NCBI GenBank assembly: GCA_900471485.1
Contig: UCEU01000014.1
Coordinates: forward strand, 1 to 64,000
Direction: 5' to 3'
Length of the DNA: 64,000 nucleotides
Source: Hyphomicrobiales bacterium
GTDB taxonomy: Bacteria; Pseudomonadota; Alphaproteobacteria; Rhizobiales; Rhizobiaceae
The translations under genes were made by a program, and so were the position numbers. The notes beneath the pieces are model-generated. The model worked only from the letters and a program-made list of their open reading frames with translations, made no database searches and had not been told where the DNA came from. How positions within the stretch are numbered: the stretch's first letter is position 1; every line of letters begins with the position of its first letter. Shown piece after piece: positions 1 through 9,150 of this stretch.

Positions 1-133
1 AAGACCAGCTACACGCTGGCCTGATATCCAAGTCTCTCTCGCGACGATCTCTGGCATGGTTCGTTCGAACTCCGGATCATGCCGCGGATCGACTGTGGCT
101 TCCAAGCCGCAAGTTTCCTCATGCACGCGTGAC

Positions 134-150
134 AGGCGTTGTTAACGCCT
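134..150 (-). terminator. Terminator-like hairpin after the sugar ABC operon
   Basis: A perfect 7-bp inverted repeat (AGGCGTT / AACGCCT, 3-nt loop) lies 8 nt beyond the stop codon of the minus-strand ABC ATPase gene. It lacks a clear T-tract on the minus strand, so it may be a 3'-end-stabilising hairpin and not a true intrinsic terminator. Nothing else is visible in bases 1-158. Confidence 0.35.
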
Positions 151-158
151 TGTCGTCA

Positions 159-1256
159 TCAGGACGAAAGCGAACGGCCTCCAACTGGGTCGAAAAGGTG
201 CATGCGGTTCATGTTGAAGGAAAGCGGCATGCGCGAACCCGGGCGCGGCTCGCTTTCCGGATCGACATTGGCGCAAAGGCTGACCGGCCCGATATTGAAG
301 TAGATCATCGTTTCCGGGCCTAGCGGCTCAACGAGATCGATATTCGCCTCTATCGTTTCAAGACCGGGTTTCTGCGTAAAGCTCGATATCGATTCAGGCC
401 GGATTCCGAATACGACCGGCTTGCCTGCGTGCTGACGATATTCGGCGGTCCGGGATGCGGGAACGGCAAGCCGGCTGCCATCGTCGAGAACGACAACCAG
501 CTCGTCTCCAGTGCTTTCAAGCTTCGCGTTCAGGAAGTTCATCGACGGCGAGCCGATGAAGCCCGCCACGAACTGACTGACCGGACGATGGTACAGTTCC
601 TGCGGCGGCCCCGCCTGTTCGATGATACCGCCGTTCATTACGACCACGCGATCGGCCATCGTCATCGCCTCGACCTGGTCATGGGTGACATAGACGGTCG
701 TCGTCGGAAGCAGTTGATGCAGGCGCTTGATCTCGGTGCGCATCTGAACGCGCAGCTTGGCGTCGAGATTGGAAAGTGGCTCGTCGAACAGGAAGACCTT
801 CGGGTTGCGTACGATGGCGCGCCCCATGGCGACACGCTGACGCTGCCCGCCGGAAAGCTGGCCGGGACGCCGCGACAGGAGTTCGGTGATGTGCAGCGTC
901 TCGGCGGCACGGTTGATGCGCTCGTCGATCTGCGCCTTCGGCAACTTCTGCTGCTCGAGGCAGAAGGAGATGTTCTCCCTGACGCTCATATGCGGATAGA
1001 GCGCATAGTTCTGAAAGACCATAGCGATATCGCGCTTGCCTGGGCCGAGCCGATTGACGACCTGATCGCCGATGACGATATCGCCACCGGTGATATGTTC
1101 CAGGCCGGCGATCATGCGCAGCGTCGTCGATTTGCCGCAGCCCGAGGGACCGACGAAAACGACAAACTCGTTGTCCTCGATTGTGAGATTGATGCCGCGG
1201 ACGGCTTCGTAGATGCCGTAGGATTTGATCACATTGCGAAGTTCAAGGCGAGCCAT
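159..1256 (-). CDS. Sugar ABC transporter ATP-binding protein (MalK/UgpC type)
   Basis: Cytoplasmic ATPase of a CUT1 carbohydrate importer, 365 aa. Walker [10 protein letters not shown] lies at about residues 36-44, the signature LSGGQ at 134-138 and Walker B VFLFDEP at 154-160. A C-terminal extension of about 130 residues matches the regulatory TOBE/OB region of MalK/UgpC-type ATPases, which is the usual length for this group. It is the last gene of a minus-strand operon (solute-binding protein, two permeases, GH127 enzyme, ATPase) and starts 9 bp after the GH127 stop. The transported sugar is unknown; the neighbouring arabinofuranosidase suggests an arabinose-containing oligosaccharide or glycoside. 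Confidence 0.93.
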   Translation of the reverse strand: MARLELRNVIKSYGIYEAVRGINLTIEDNEFVVFVGPSGCGKSTTLRMIAGLEHITGGDIVIGDQVVNRLGPGKRDIAMVFQNYALYPHMSVRENISFCLEQQKLPKAQIDERINRAAETLHITELLSRRPGQLSGGQRQRVAMGRAIVRNPKVFLFDEPLSNLDAKLRVQMRTEIKRLHQLLPTTTVYVTHDQVEAMTMADRVVVMNGGIIEQAGPPQELYHRPVSQFVAGFIGSPSMNFLNAKLESTGDELVVVLDDGSRLAVPASRTAEYRQHAGKPVVFGIRPESISSFTQKPGLETIEANIDLVEPLGPETMIYFNIGPVSLCANVDPESEPRPGSRMPLSFNMNRMHLFDPVGGRSLSS

Positions 1257-1265
1257 CGTGTTCCC

Positions 1266-3197
1266 CTACTTCTCGTGCAGCCAGACAGCCATGGCGCCCG
1301 GCTCTCTGTTGGCCCAGAGGTGATACGGGATCGCCTTGAAGCGCGTCGGCTTGAGCGCCGGCGGTTGCGTGCGATAGAGCGTCTCCTGCCAGTCGGATGC
1401 GTCGGCTTCGAGTGCATCGCCTTCAAGGACGGTCGCCCCACCAAGCAGTGTCTCGTCGAAGCTTGCGGCGATCTCGCCTTGCGCCGGCAACCTCAGCCGT
1501 TGCGGTTCGGTTCCAAGATCGGCTTCCTCCACACAGAAGATCACTGGCCCGCGCCGAAGCGCAAAGCGGCCGTTGTCTTCGGTCGCCGCGGGATGGGCAT
1601 AGAGGCGGTCGACCGGCATGTCGAAAGCCAGCCTGATCGTATCGCCGTCCTTCCATTCCCGTTCGATCGCCGCGTAGCCCTTGGTGACATCGAGCTTGGT
1701 GGCCTCGCCATTGACGAAGGCACGCGCGTCGCGGCACCAGCCTGGAATGCGAAGCCGCAAGGTGAAGCGCTTTGTCTGATCGAGGCCGAGCGCGATGGCG
1801 ACGTCGCCGTTCCATGGATATTGGCTCTTCTGCCGCAGGCGCAGGAAGGTATTGCCGACGGAAAGCTCAGCCGTGTTCTCGCCGTAGAGATGGATCGCCA
1901 CCTCATCGGCCTTGGTGGAATAGAAGTACTGACCGAGCGACGTGATGAACCGCGCGATGTTGGTCGGGCAGCAAGGGCAATAGTGCCACTTCCAGCGGCG
2001 GTTCTGCCCATGGCTCTCCAGGACGTTCTCGTAGAAATAATGCTCGCCGTCGCGCGAAATTCCCGAAAGGGCGCCGTTATAGAGCACCGTCTCGAGCTTG
2101 TCGGTGAACTTGCTGTCGAGCTCGATCTGGGCCATGCGGTGGCTGAAGAAGCCAAGCGCGACAGCCGCGCAGGTCTCCGCATAAGCGGTCTCGTTCGGGA
2201 GATCGTATTCGCGTGTGAATCCTTCGTTGGAGGCCGAGGGGCCAAGGCCGCCGGTGACATAGAGCTGGCGCCCGACCAGATTGTCGAACAGTCGGTCACA
2301 GGCGCTCTTCAGGCTTTCATCGTCATTCTCGAAGGCGAGATCCGCCATGGCGGAGAACAGGTACATCGCGCGCACGGCGTGGCCGACAACCTGGGTCTGT
2401 TCCCGCACCGGCATATGGGCCTGGCTGTAGGCGTAAGTCTGGAACACGTAGCTTGCGGGATCCTCGCCTCGCATGCGCGCTTCTTCATCGTAGTAGGAAG
2501 GCATCTGGCCCCGCTCGTCGACGAAGTAGGTCGCCAGCTTCAGGTGGCGCGGATCCTTGGTCACGCGATAGAGCTTGACGAGTGCGAGCTCGATCTCCTC
2601 GTGCGCGTCATAGCCGCGAAGCTTGCCCGGCTCGCGGCCGAACGTATCGATGATATGATCGACAGCACGGATCATCACGTCGAGGAAGCGGCGCTTTCCC
2701 GTTGCCTCGAAATAGGCGACGGCTCCCTCCAGGAGATGGCCCATCGAATACATCTCATGAAGATCACGCAGATTGGTCCAACGGTTTTCCGGCTCGCGGC
2801 GGATGAACCAGCTGTTCAGATAGCCATCAGCCATCTGGCCGTGTTCTAGTTTCTCGACGATCGCATCGATCTTCGCCTCGACATCTGGGTTGGGATTGTT
2901 CTTCAACGTGTAGCTGGCGGCCTCGATCCACTTGCCGAAATCGGAATCGAAGAAGTGCTGCATCGATAGGCCGCTTGGTTGGATAGGTCGGGCGAGCGGG
3001 CCGGCAGGCTTGTCGAAATCGAGAACCTCAAGGAAGCCTTCCTCGTCCAGCCGCATGTGCTGGGTCGGAATGGTGACGTCGCGGACGGTGTCCGTCCAGC
3101 TTTTCCAGAAACCGCCGTCGAATGTGACGCGGGCGTGGTCGGCCGGAACGTAGCGGTCGATCGGCGACCGCGGCTGTGCTTTCTGGGCATTAGACAT
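1266..3197 (-). CDS. Glycoside hydrolase family 127 (beta-L-arabinofuranosidase-like)
   Basis: 643-aa enzyme without a signal peptide, so it should act in the cytoplasm on imported sugar. Family GH127 members remove beta-L-arabinofuranose, for example from hydroxyproline-linked arabinans, using a cysteine nucleophile beside a Zn site made of one Glu and three Cys. The expected set is visible: E341-T-C343 and the CPCC motif at about residues 407-410, where C409/C410 correspond to the paired cysteines. The frame is open for 82 more codons upstream, but that part overlaps the permease gene. The start at 3197 has an AAGGAG ribosome site and gives the family-like N-terminus MSNAQK. Other family substrates are possible, so sugar specificity is an inference. 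Confidence 0.87.
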   Translation of the reverse strand: MSNAQKAQPRSPIDRYVPADHARVTFDGGFWKSWTDTVRDVTIPTQHMRLDEEGFLEVLDFDKPAGPLARPIQPSGLSMQHFFDSDFGKWIEAASYTLKNNPNPDVEAKIDAIVEKLEHGQMADGYLNSWFIRREPENRWTNLRDLHEMYSMGHLLEGAVAYFEATGKRRFLDVMIRAVDHIIDTFGREPGKLRGYDAHEEIELALVKLYRVTKDPRHLKLATYFVDERGQMPSYYDEEARMRGEDPASYVFQTYAYSQAHMPVREQTQVVGHAVRAMYLFSAMADLAFENDDESLKSACDRLFDNLVGRQLYVTGGLGPSASNEGFTREYDLPNETAYAETCAAVALGFFSHRMAQIELDSKFTDKLETVLYNGALSGISRDGEHYFYENVLESHGQNRRWKWHYCPCCPTNIARFITSLGQYFYSTKADEVAIHLYGENTAELSVGNTFLRLRQKSQYPWNGDVAIALGLDQTKRFTLRLRIPGWCRDARAFVNGEATKLDVTKGYAAIEREWKDGDTIRLAFDMPVDRLYAHPAATEDNGRFALRRGPVIFCVEEADLGTEPQRLRLPAQGEIAASFDETLLGGATVLEGDALEADASDWQETLYRTQPPALKPTRFKAIPYHLWANREPGAMAVWLHEK

Positions 3198-3226
3198 GAA
3201 GACTCCTTGAGCGGACGGACCGCTTC

Positions 3227-4084
3227 TCATTTCACGGCGCCGGCCGTCAGGCCGCGCACATAATAGCGTTGCAGAAGAAGGAAGAGGATGATGCAGGGGA
3301 TCATGGTGACCGCGATACCGGCCTGCAATGCGCCCCAATCGATGATGCCGTAGAGGCCAGATGACACGTTCACCAGCATGATCGGCAGGGTGAATTTGTT
3401 CTGGTCCGACAGGAAGATGAGCGCTGCCAGGAACTCGTTCCACGAATTCAGGAAGGCGAACATCGCTACCGTCGCGACTCCAGGCAAGGCGATCGGCAAC
3501 ATGATGCGCCGCAGGATCGTCGCCTGCGAGGCGCCGTCGATGCGCGCCGCCTCGATCAGCGCCTTGGGCACGGCATCAAAGGCATTGCGCATCATGAAGA
3601 CCGAAAACGGCAGCTGGAACGTGACGTAGATCAGGACCAGCCCGAACAGGCTGTTCTGCAGGCTGAGCATCTTCAGGATGAGGAACAGCGGCGTTAGGAT
3701 CGACTGAAACGGGATCATCATCGTCGCCATGATCAAGACGAACAACATCGACTGGCCGGGGAACTTGAACTTGGAGAAACCGTAGCCGGCAGGCACCGAG
3801 ACGATGATTGTCAGCAGCACCGTCCCGACCGCGATCAGCACCGAGTTGCCCGCATAGACGTACCATCCGGCACCGACATTCTCGAGGCGGCGGTAGTTTT
3901 CCAGCGAGAAGGTCTTCGAAAACAGCGCAGCCGGATTGGCGAGTGCTTCCGCGGCTGGCTTGAACGAATTCGCCAGCGACCAGACGATAGGCATGATGAA
4001 GAAGATCGCAAACAGGATCGATGCGAGCAGGACGAGCAGATAGCCGGCATGGCCGCCGCGCGGATTGGATTGGGTGGAGGTCAT
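3227..4084 (-). CDS. Sugar ABC transporter permease (MalG type)
   Basis: Inner-membrane permease of a CUT1 sugar importer, 285 aa with about six hydrophobic segments. The cytoplasmic EAA loop that docks onto the ATPase is visible as EAARIDGASQATILRRIMLP at about residues 190-210. The start codon shares one base with the stop codon of the preceding permease gene (TGATG), so the two are translationally coupled. It belongs to the same operon as the GH127 enzyme downstream. Confidence 0.92.
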   Translation of the reverse strand: MTSTQSNPRGGHAGYLLVLLASILFAIFFIMPIVWSLANSFKPAAEALANPAALFSKTFSLENYRRLENVGAGWYVYAGNSVLIAVGTVLLTIIVSVPAGYGFSKFKFPGQSMLFVLIMATMMIPFQSILTPLFLILKMLSLQNSLFGLVLIYVTFQLPFSVFMMRNAFDAVPKALIEAARIDGASQATILRRIMLPIALPGVATVAMFAFLNSWNEFLAALIFLSDQNKFTLPIMLVNVSSGLYGIIDWGALQAGIAVTMIPCIILFLLLQRYYVRGLTAGAVK

Positions 4085-5010
4085 CAGCCTTCCTCCGCGC
4101 GTTCGCGCAACAGCACGAATTGAATGGCACTAATGGCAACCAGGACGATCAGCAGCGCAAAGGAGAGCGCAGAGCCGTAACCGAGCCGGTAGGACGAGAA
4201 GGATGCAAGGTAGATCGAGAACACCGCCGAGATCGTGCTGTTTTCGGGGCCGCCTTGCGTGATGATGAAGAACTGGTCGAAGGCAAGCATCGACGAGGTG
4301 ACGTTGAGGACCAGAGCCAGCACAAGCGAATTGCGCATGAGCGGCAGCGTGATCCGGCGAAAGCGACTGAAGACGCTGGCACCGTCGATCTTGGCAGCCT
4401 CGATCACGTCGTTGGAAATACCCTGCAGACCGGTCAGCAGAATGACCATGGTGAAGCCCGCGGTCTTCCAGACGACCATCAGGATGATCACCGCAAGCGC
4501 CGGCCAGAAGCTTTCAAGCGGCCGGGGTGCTGCGCTGATAAGGCCGATGCCGCGCAGGACCTGGGCAAAGACGCCGCTATCCGGGTTGAGCAGCCACATC
4601 CAGAGTGTCGATGCCGCGCCAAAGCCGATGACAACCGGCATGAAGAAGACCGTGCGGAAGACGCCGGCAGATCGCAGCGGGCGATCGACAAGCAGCGCCA
4701 GGGGAAAGGCAACGGCAAAGATCGCGGCCGTCACCAGCACCGTGTAGAGCAGGGTGAAGCCCAGCGAGTGCCAGAGCTGCATATCGCCAAGCAGTTCAGC
4801 GTAGTTGGCAAAGCCGATGAACTTCTTCCGCCCAAGCAGGGGCCAGTTGTAGAAGCTCATCCATATCGTCATGGCGAGCGGAACCAGAAACAGCACCAGG
4901 ATAAACAGGAAGCCGGGCAGGATGAATGCCAATCCAAGCCAGCCCTGTGGCTCCGGTTCTCCGGAGATCGGCTGCTTCATAGCCTTTGTCGGGGTGTCGA
5001 CCACAATCAT
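4084..5010 (-). CDS. Sugar ABC transporter permease (MalF type)
   Basis: Partner inner-membrane permease, 308 aa, with a long N-terminal cytoplasmic stretch before the first membrane segment (FILPGFLFILVLFLVPLAM, from about residue 29). The EAA loop reads EAAKIDGASVFSRFRRITLP. It lies between the solute-binding protein gene and the second permease, the usual CUT1 order. Confidence 0.92.
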   Translation of the reverse strand: MIVVDTPTKAMKQPISGEPEPQGWLGLAFILPGFLFILVLFLVPLAMTIWMSFYNWPLLGRKKFIGFANYAELLGDMQLWHSLGFTLLYTVLVTAAIFAVAFPLALLVDRPLRSAGVFRTVFFMPVVIGFGAASTLWMWLLNPDSGVFAQVLRGIGLISAAPRPLESFWPALAVIILMVVWKTAGFTMVILLTGLQGISNDVIEAAKIDGASVFSRFRRITLPLMRNSLVLALVLNVTSSMLAFDQFFIITQGGPENSTISAVFSIYLASFSSYRLGYGSALSFALLIVLVAISAIQFVLLRERAEEG

Positions 5011-5085
5011 TCCTCGAAGAGCTCGAAAATGCGCATCAGCGACTGGAGAAGTGCGGGGTGGAAAAGCCCACCCCGCATTCAGCCG

Positions 5086-6330
5086 TTATGGGTTGGTGCG
5101 GTCGAGGATCTTGGTGAAATCGTCCTGCGCCTTCTTGATCGATCCATCGACGTCATCGCCGAAGATCGTGCCCTGGATCAGATTGAGGAACGGGCCGGTA
5201 CGGCTCACGAACAGCTCATCCGACGAGAAGGTGTAAGGCGTGCGGGCCTTCGCCAGGATGTCATAGGCAATGAGGTTGCGCTGGTCGAACTTCGCGTAGG
5301 CTTCCTTGGCAAGATCCGTGCGCGACGGCATGCCGGATTCCTGCGTGATATAGACCTGCTGTTCCGGCTCCATGTAGAACTTCACGAAGTCGAGGGCGAC
5401 CTTCTTCTTTTCCTCGCTGAGGCCCTTGATGAGTGCCAGGGTGTCACCGCCGGCAAAGCTCGACGCGCCGCTCTTCGGGCCGGGGATCGGAGCGACCGCG
5501 AACTTGACATCCGGATACTTGCTGGTGAGCAGGTTGACGATGTAGGAGCCGGTCATGAGGATGCCGACCTTGCCAGATGCGAAGGCCTCGACGGCATTGT
5601 TGCCGTTGCCCGAGCGCGAGGTCGGGTGGATGGCGCCGGCCTTCCACATGTCGCGGTACGCGGCGACGGTATCGCGCAGCGCCGGTGTATCGACGGTCGC
5701 GGTGCGGCCGTCATCGCTCAGCACATCGGCGCTGGCGGCCCAGAGATGCGGCAGGAAGTCGTAGATCAGCCAGCTGCCGGAATTTGCGACGAAATAGAAG
5801 CCGTAGGTTTCCTTGTCGAGTGCGTGGATCTTCTTGGCGTCTGCGGCAATCTCCTCGAGCGAGGCCGGTGCCTTGTCCGGATCGAGACCCGCCTTCTTGA
5901 AGAGGTCCGTGTTGTAGGCGATGATCGAAGCGTCAGGCAAAGCGGGCACGCCGTAAACCTTGCCATCATAGGTCGCCAGTCGGATATGCGACGGGCTAAG
6001 CGCGGCAGCGTATGGAAGACCCTTTACGAAGTCGCTGATGTCTTCGAGGCTGTCGTTTGCGGCAAAGGTCGGGAGATAGATGAGGTCGAGGACCGCGCCA
6101 TCAGGCGCTGCGCCGCCAGCGATCGCGGCGCCGAGCTTCGGCACCATCTGTTCAGCGGTGATCTGGGTTACGTTGACCTTGTCGGAATGGGCGGCGTTAT
6201 ACTTTTCCGCCAATCCCTGGAGCACGGCCCCCGATGACGTGCGCACCCATAGCGTGATTTCTTCAGCGCTGGCGAGAGAAGTGCTCGCCAACAGTGCGAC
6301 AGCTGCAATGGTAGTTCTTAGACGGTACAT
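5086..6330 (-). CDS. Extracellular sugar-binding protein of CUT1 ABC transporter
   Basis: 414-aa periplasmic solute-binding protein (SBP_bac_1 type). A Sec signal peptide of about 22 residues ends in LASA before EEITLW. The mature part has the family features ITLWVRTSSG near the N-terminus and a GGDTLALIKG segment in the second half. It is the first gene of the operon and is read away from the divergent lacI-type gene, so its promoter lies in the 180-bp gap that holds two operator palindromes. It determines which sugar is imported; that sugar cannot be read from sequence. Confidence 0.92.
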   Translation of the reverse strand: MYRLRTTIAAVALLASTSLASAEEITLWVRTSSGAVLQGLAEKYNAAHSDKVNVTQITAEQMVPKLGAAIAGGAAPDGAVLDLIYLPTFAANDSLEDISDFVKGLPYAAALSPSHIRLATYDGKVYGVPALPDASIIAYNTDLFKKAGLDPDKAPASLEEIAADAKKIHALDKETYGFYFVANSGSWLIYDFLPHLWAASADVLSDDGRTATVDTPALRDTVAAYRDMWKAGAIHPTSRSGNGNNAVEAFASGKVGILMTGSYIVNLLTSKYPDVKFAVAPIPGPKSGASSFAGGDTLALIKGLSEEKKKVALDFVKFYMEPEQQVYITQESGMPSRTDLAKEAYAKFDQRNLIAYDILAKARTPYTFSSDELFVSRTGPFLNLIQGTIFGDDVDGSIKKAQDDFTKILDRTNP

Positions 6331-6440
6331 GCGGGTTCCCCTTCTCTTATGCGAGGCTCCAGGACCTCAAGACAAAGGCAACGTTAGATGAGAAAATACT
6401 TTATGTCGACAGCGCGAAAGCGCGCTATCATCCTCTTTTT

Positions 6441-6456
6441 GATAAAACCTTTTATC
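6441..6456. promoter_or_regulatory. LacI-type operator palindrome 1
   Basis: GATAAAACCTTTTATC is a palindrome with 7-bp arms around a CC centre. It is the form bound by LacI-family dimers, and it lies between the divergent sugar ABC operon and the LacI-type gene. A second, inverted copy follows with centres 31 bp apart. A smaller palindrome (AGCGCG-AAAG-CGCGCT) at 6411-6426 lies nearer the ABC operon. Confidence 0.7.
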
Positions 6457-6471
6457 TCCTATATTTTTTCT

Positions 6472-6487
6472 GTTAAAAGGTTTTATC
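6472..6487. promoter_or_regulatory. LacI-type operator palindrome 2
   Basis: GTTAAAAGGTTTTATC. Together with the site at 6441-6456 it forms a perfect 14-bp inverted repeat (GATAAAACCTTTTA against TAAAAGGTTTTATC). It ends 23 bp before the TTG start of the LacI-type gene, where bound repressor would block that promoter. Confidence 0.7.
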
Positions 6488-6510
6488 ATGCAGAGTAGGA
6501 GCACCGAACT

Positions 6511-7506
6511 TTGACCAGTCCGGAGGAAAAACGGCGAACAATCCGCGATGTGGCGAAAGCGGCAGGCGTCAGCATTTCAACTGCGTCAAACGCGCTGAAC
6601 GGTATCGGTCGGACGAACGCTGAAACGCGCGAAAAGGTCAAGCGCGTCGCCGACGAGCTTGGCTTTCGACCGAATGCACTCGCGCGTGGGTTGCTGACAA
6701 AGCGCAGTCATGCCATCGGAATGCTGACGAACGATACCTATGGTCGACTAACGCTTCCGATGGCCGCCGGCGTCTCGGAAATCCTCGTGGATCACGGCGT
6801 CTCGCTGTTCCTCTGCGCCACCAACAACGATCCGCGGCTCGCCAAGCTCCATCTAGATGCTCTTCTAGACCGCCAAGTCGATGGGATCATCTTCACCGCA
6901 ACGCGGATCGACCTTGGGCCGCCGCCTGAACTGCTAAAACTTGGAATTCCTGTCATCTACGCATTCGCGCAGGGGCCTGCCGACAGCGTGAGCTTCCATC
7001 CTGATGATGCCCAGGGCGCGCGTATCGCGGTGCAACATCTCCGCGCCCTCGGCAGGTCGCGTATTCTGCACATCACCGGCGAGCAGGACTATCTTGCTGC
7101 TCGCATCCGTGCGGACGCCTACAGGGAACTTGCGGGGCCTTCCGGCCAAGTGATGTTCGGCGATTGGTCGGAAGAGTGGGGCCACTCCGCAATCGATGCC
7201 GTCTATTCGCAATCGGGACCCAAACCCGATGCAATCTTCTGTGGCAGCGACGAGATTGCCCGCGGCGTTATCGATGCGCTTCGCGATCGAGGAGTCTCGA
7301 TCCCCGACGACGTCGCGGTCCTCGGCTTCGATAATTGGGAGGTCATATCCAAGCAGACGCGACCGCCACTGACGACGATCGACATGGAGCTCAAGGAGCT
7401 GGGGCACCGAGCTGGCCTGGCGATCCTTGGGCTTTCTCGTCGCGAGAAGCTTGAACCGGGCATCGTGCGGCTGCCCTGCAGTCTCGTCGCGCGAGGATCG
7501 GCGTGA
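6511..7506 (+). CDS. LacI-family transcriptional regulator
   Basis: 331-aa regulator with an N-terminal LacI helix-turn-helix (TIRDVAKAAGVSISTASNAL, about residues 10-29), the hinge helix, and a periplasmic-binding-protein-like effector domain ending about residue 330. Translation begins at TTG preceded by an AGGAGC ribosome site at about 6497. It is divergent from the GH127/sugar ABC operon and separated from it by paired operators, so it is very likely the local repressor and autoregulator. Its inducer is probably the imported sugar or a breakdown product. Confidence 0.92.
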   Translation: MTSPEEKRRTIRDVAKAAGVSISTASNALNGIGRTNAETREKVKRVADELGFRPNALARGLLTKRSHAIGMLTNDTYGRLTLPMAAGVSEILVDHGVSLFLCATNNDPRLAKLHLDALLDRQVDGIIFTATRIDLGPPPELLKLGIPVIYAFAQGPADSVSFHPDDAQGARIAVQHLRALGRSRILHITGEQDYLAARIRADAYRELAGPSGQVMFGDWSEEWGHSAIDAVYSQSGPKPDAIFCGSDEIARGVIDALRDRGVSIPDDVAVLGFDNWEVISKQTRPPLTTIDMELKELGHRAGLAILGLSRREKLEPGIVRLPCSLVARGSA

Positions 7507-7633
7507 CGCACGCGAAGCTCCAAGATGTGAAGCTTGCGGACGTTGAGCAACATGCCGCTCACACAAGGAACATCTCCAGGATCATCGCGGCTCGGGCAAA
7601 CCCTATCGTTGATTTCGCGCGGTCTCCGTCGGG

Positions 7634-7663
7634 AGCAATCCGCGCCCGTTTGCGCGGATTGCT
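7634..7663. terminator. Rho-independent terminator between convergent genes
   Basis: A perfect 12-bp stem (AGCAATCCGCGC / GCGCGGATTGCT) with a 6-nt loop is followed by TTTTG on the plus strand. It lies between the lacI-type gene and the convergent YVTN gene and probably serves the plus strand. The 167-bp gap holds nothing else I can support. Confidence 0.8.
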
Positions 7664-7673
7664 TTTGCGGCGG

Positions 7674-9134
7674 TCAATCTGCGGCTTGCACCTGCAGGAC
7701 CTTGGCCGGTTTGCCGTCGACTGATGTGGCGATGACTATATACCTGCGTTCGTCCTTGTGCTTGGATTCGACGATCTGCCGGATCGGGCCGACTGCGTTG
7801 ACGATCGCCGAGCCAGCCGGGTTCGTCATGAAGTTCGACAGGCCCTGAAGCGGTCCGCTGCCATCCGCCTTGTCGGACAGTGCCAGCACATACATCATCT
7901 TCGGTTCCAGCCCGGTCACGGATGCTTGCAGCACCTGCGTCAGCCCCTGATCGAAAAGCGAAACGCTGGTCGGCGCCGTCTTGTTCTTGTTGTCCTTTGC
8001 CGTCAGCGTCAAATGAGCCGCGACCCCTGCGGTGCGGAGCGGCTGCAGGTTCTGCATACCGTCGCCTTCAGGAACGGCATTGGGTACGTAGTTCACCGCC
8101 TGCGCCGCTTGACCGATCGGGATCGTCGCGATGACCTTGTTGGTCAGCGTGTCGATCGCGGCCATCGCATCCGCGTTTTCAAGGCCAACATACACGCGCG
8201 TGCCGTCGCCGGAGGGCCAGATCCCATGTGGCAGGTTGCCGACAGGAATGGTCGCGACTTGCTCGAAGTTGTCGGTGCGGAAGACCTTCACCTCGTTGAG
8301 ACCGCCCACGGTGATGTAGGCGAAGCTGCCGTTCTTGTTGGTGACGAGGTTGACGTGATTGGTGATCGGGCCGGTGTCGATCGTCTCGATCAGATCGAAA
8401 GGCGGCTGGGCATTGAAGACCTGCGTCTTGCCGATGTCCTTCAGCGTGAACCAGACCTGTTTTCCATCCGGCGATGCCGCGATATTGGGGCAGAACGGGC
8501 TCGCCTGCTTCACGTGGCCGACGATCTGGTGATCGGCGACGGTGACGACGACGGTCTCCGGATTGAAGGACGAGCAGATGTAGCCGTACCTGCCGTCAGG
8601 CGAGAAGATCTGCATGCCGGGACCTGCTGGCACCTTGATCTGCGTCTTCTCCTCGAAAGTGGCGGCGTCAATGACGGAGATATAGTCTTCCCCTCGTACC
8701 GTTACCCAGACTTCCTTGCCATCAGGCGTATAGAATGCCTCGTGCGGCGAGCGACCGACATAAGTGGTGTGCTTAACCGTGTTGGTTGCCGTGTCGATGA
8801 AGGTCACCGAGTTCGAGCCGATCGACACCACCGCGATCGTCGTCTTGTCAGGCGAGAAGCCCATGCCGTGGACCAGCACCTGGCCCTTGTAGAGCGGCGA
8901 GAGGTTGCCGGGCTGCGGGTCGCCGAGCTTGATGACGCCGAGAAGCTTGTTGGTGGCGGGATCGGTCACCGACACCGTGTTGGAGAATTGCTCGGCGGCA
9001 TAGACACGGTCCTTGCTGCTGACAGGGATGTCGGGATCCGACGCAGCGAAGGGCGCCTGTCCGGCGAAGGCGGAAAAAGGCAATAGCATGCTGCCCGCCA
9101 GCAAGGTGGCGGCAAAAGATGTCCGAATGTTCAT
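7674..9134 (-). CDS. Secreted YVTN-family beta-propeller repeat protein
   Basis: 486 aa with a Sec signal peptide (about residues 1-24, ending SAFA). The mature protein is built of repeated blades of about 40-45 residues with the pattern 'TNKVIATIPIG ... P.G..VYV', typical of the YVTN/surface-layer beta-propeller family, and has a distinct C-terminal domain of about 130 residues. No enzymatic residues can be assigned. It lies 16 bp downstream of the DUF305 gene in the same direction, so the two are probably cotranscribed. It may bind a ligand, cofactor or metal in the periplasm; its function is unknown. Confidence 0.85.
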   Translation of the reverse strand: MNIRTSFAATLLAGSMLLPFSAFAGQAPFAASDPDIPVSSKDRVYAAEQFSNTVSVTDPATNKLLGVIKLGDPQPGNLSPLYKGQVLVHGMGFSPDKTTIAVVSIGSNSVTFIDTATNTVKHTTYVGRSPHEAFYTPDGKEVWVTVRGEDYISVIDAATFEEKTQIKVPAGPGMQIFSPDGRYGYICSSFNPETVVVTVADHQIVGHVKQASPFCPNIAASPDGKQVWFTLKDIGKTQVFNAQPPFDLIETIDTGPITNHVNLVTNKNGSFAYITVGGLNEVKVFRTDNFEQVATIPVGNLPHGIWPSGDGTRVYVGLENADAMAAIDTLTNKVIATIPIGQAAQAVNYVPNAVPEGDGMQNLQPLRTAGVAAHLTLTAKDNKNKTAPTSVSLFDQGLTQVLQASVTGLEPKMMYVLALSDKADGSGPLQGLSNFMTNPAGSAIVNAVGPIRQIVESKHKDERRYIVIATSVDGKPAKVLQVQAAD

Positions 9135-9150
9135 TGGGAGGACCTCTGGC

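Noticed and set aside
429..2849. Very long open frame on the plus strand opposite the ABC ATPase and GH127 genes
   Set aside because: It is a GC-driven shadow: the minus-strand frames carry intact Walker motifs and the GH127 Cys/Zn residues, while the plus-strand product has no recognisable domain.
3198..3443. N-terminal extension of the GH127 frame
   Set aside because: It overlaps the permease gene, and the start at 3197 has an AAGGAG ribosome site and the family-like N-terminus.
4021..6237. 738-codon plus-strand frame opposite the permease and binding-protein genes
   Set aside because: It runs antisense to two clear transporter genes, has a low-complexity Arg/Asp/Glu-rich product and no ribosome site.
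7758..9086. 442-codon plus-strand frame opposite the YVTN protein gene
   Set aside because: It mirrors the repeats of the real gene; the product resembles no family.
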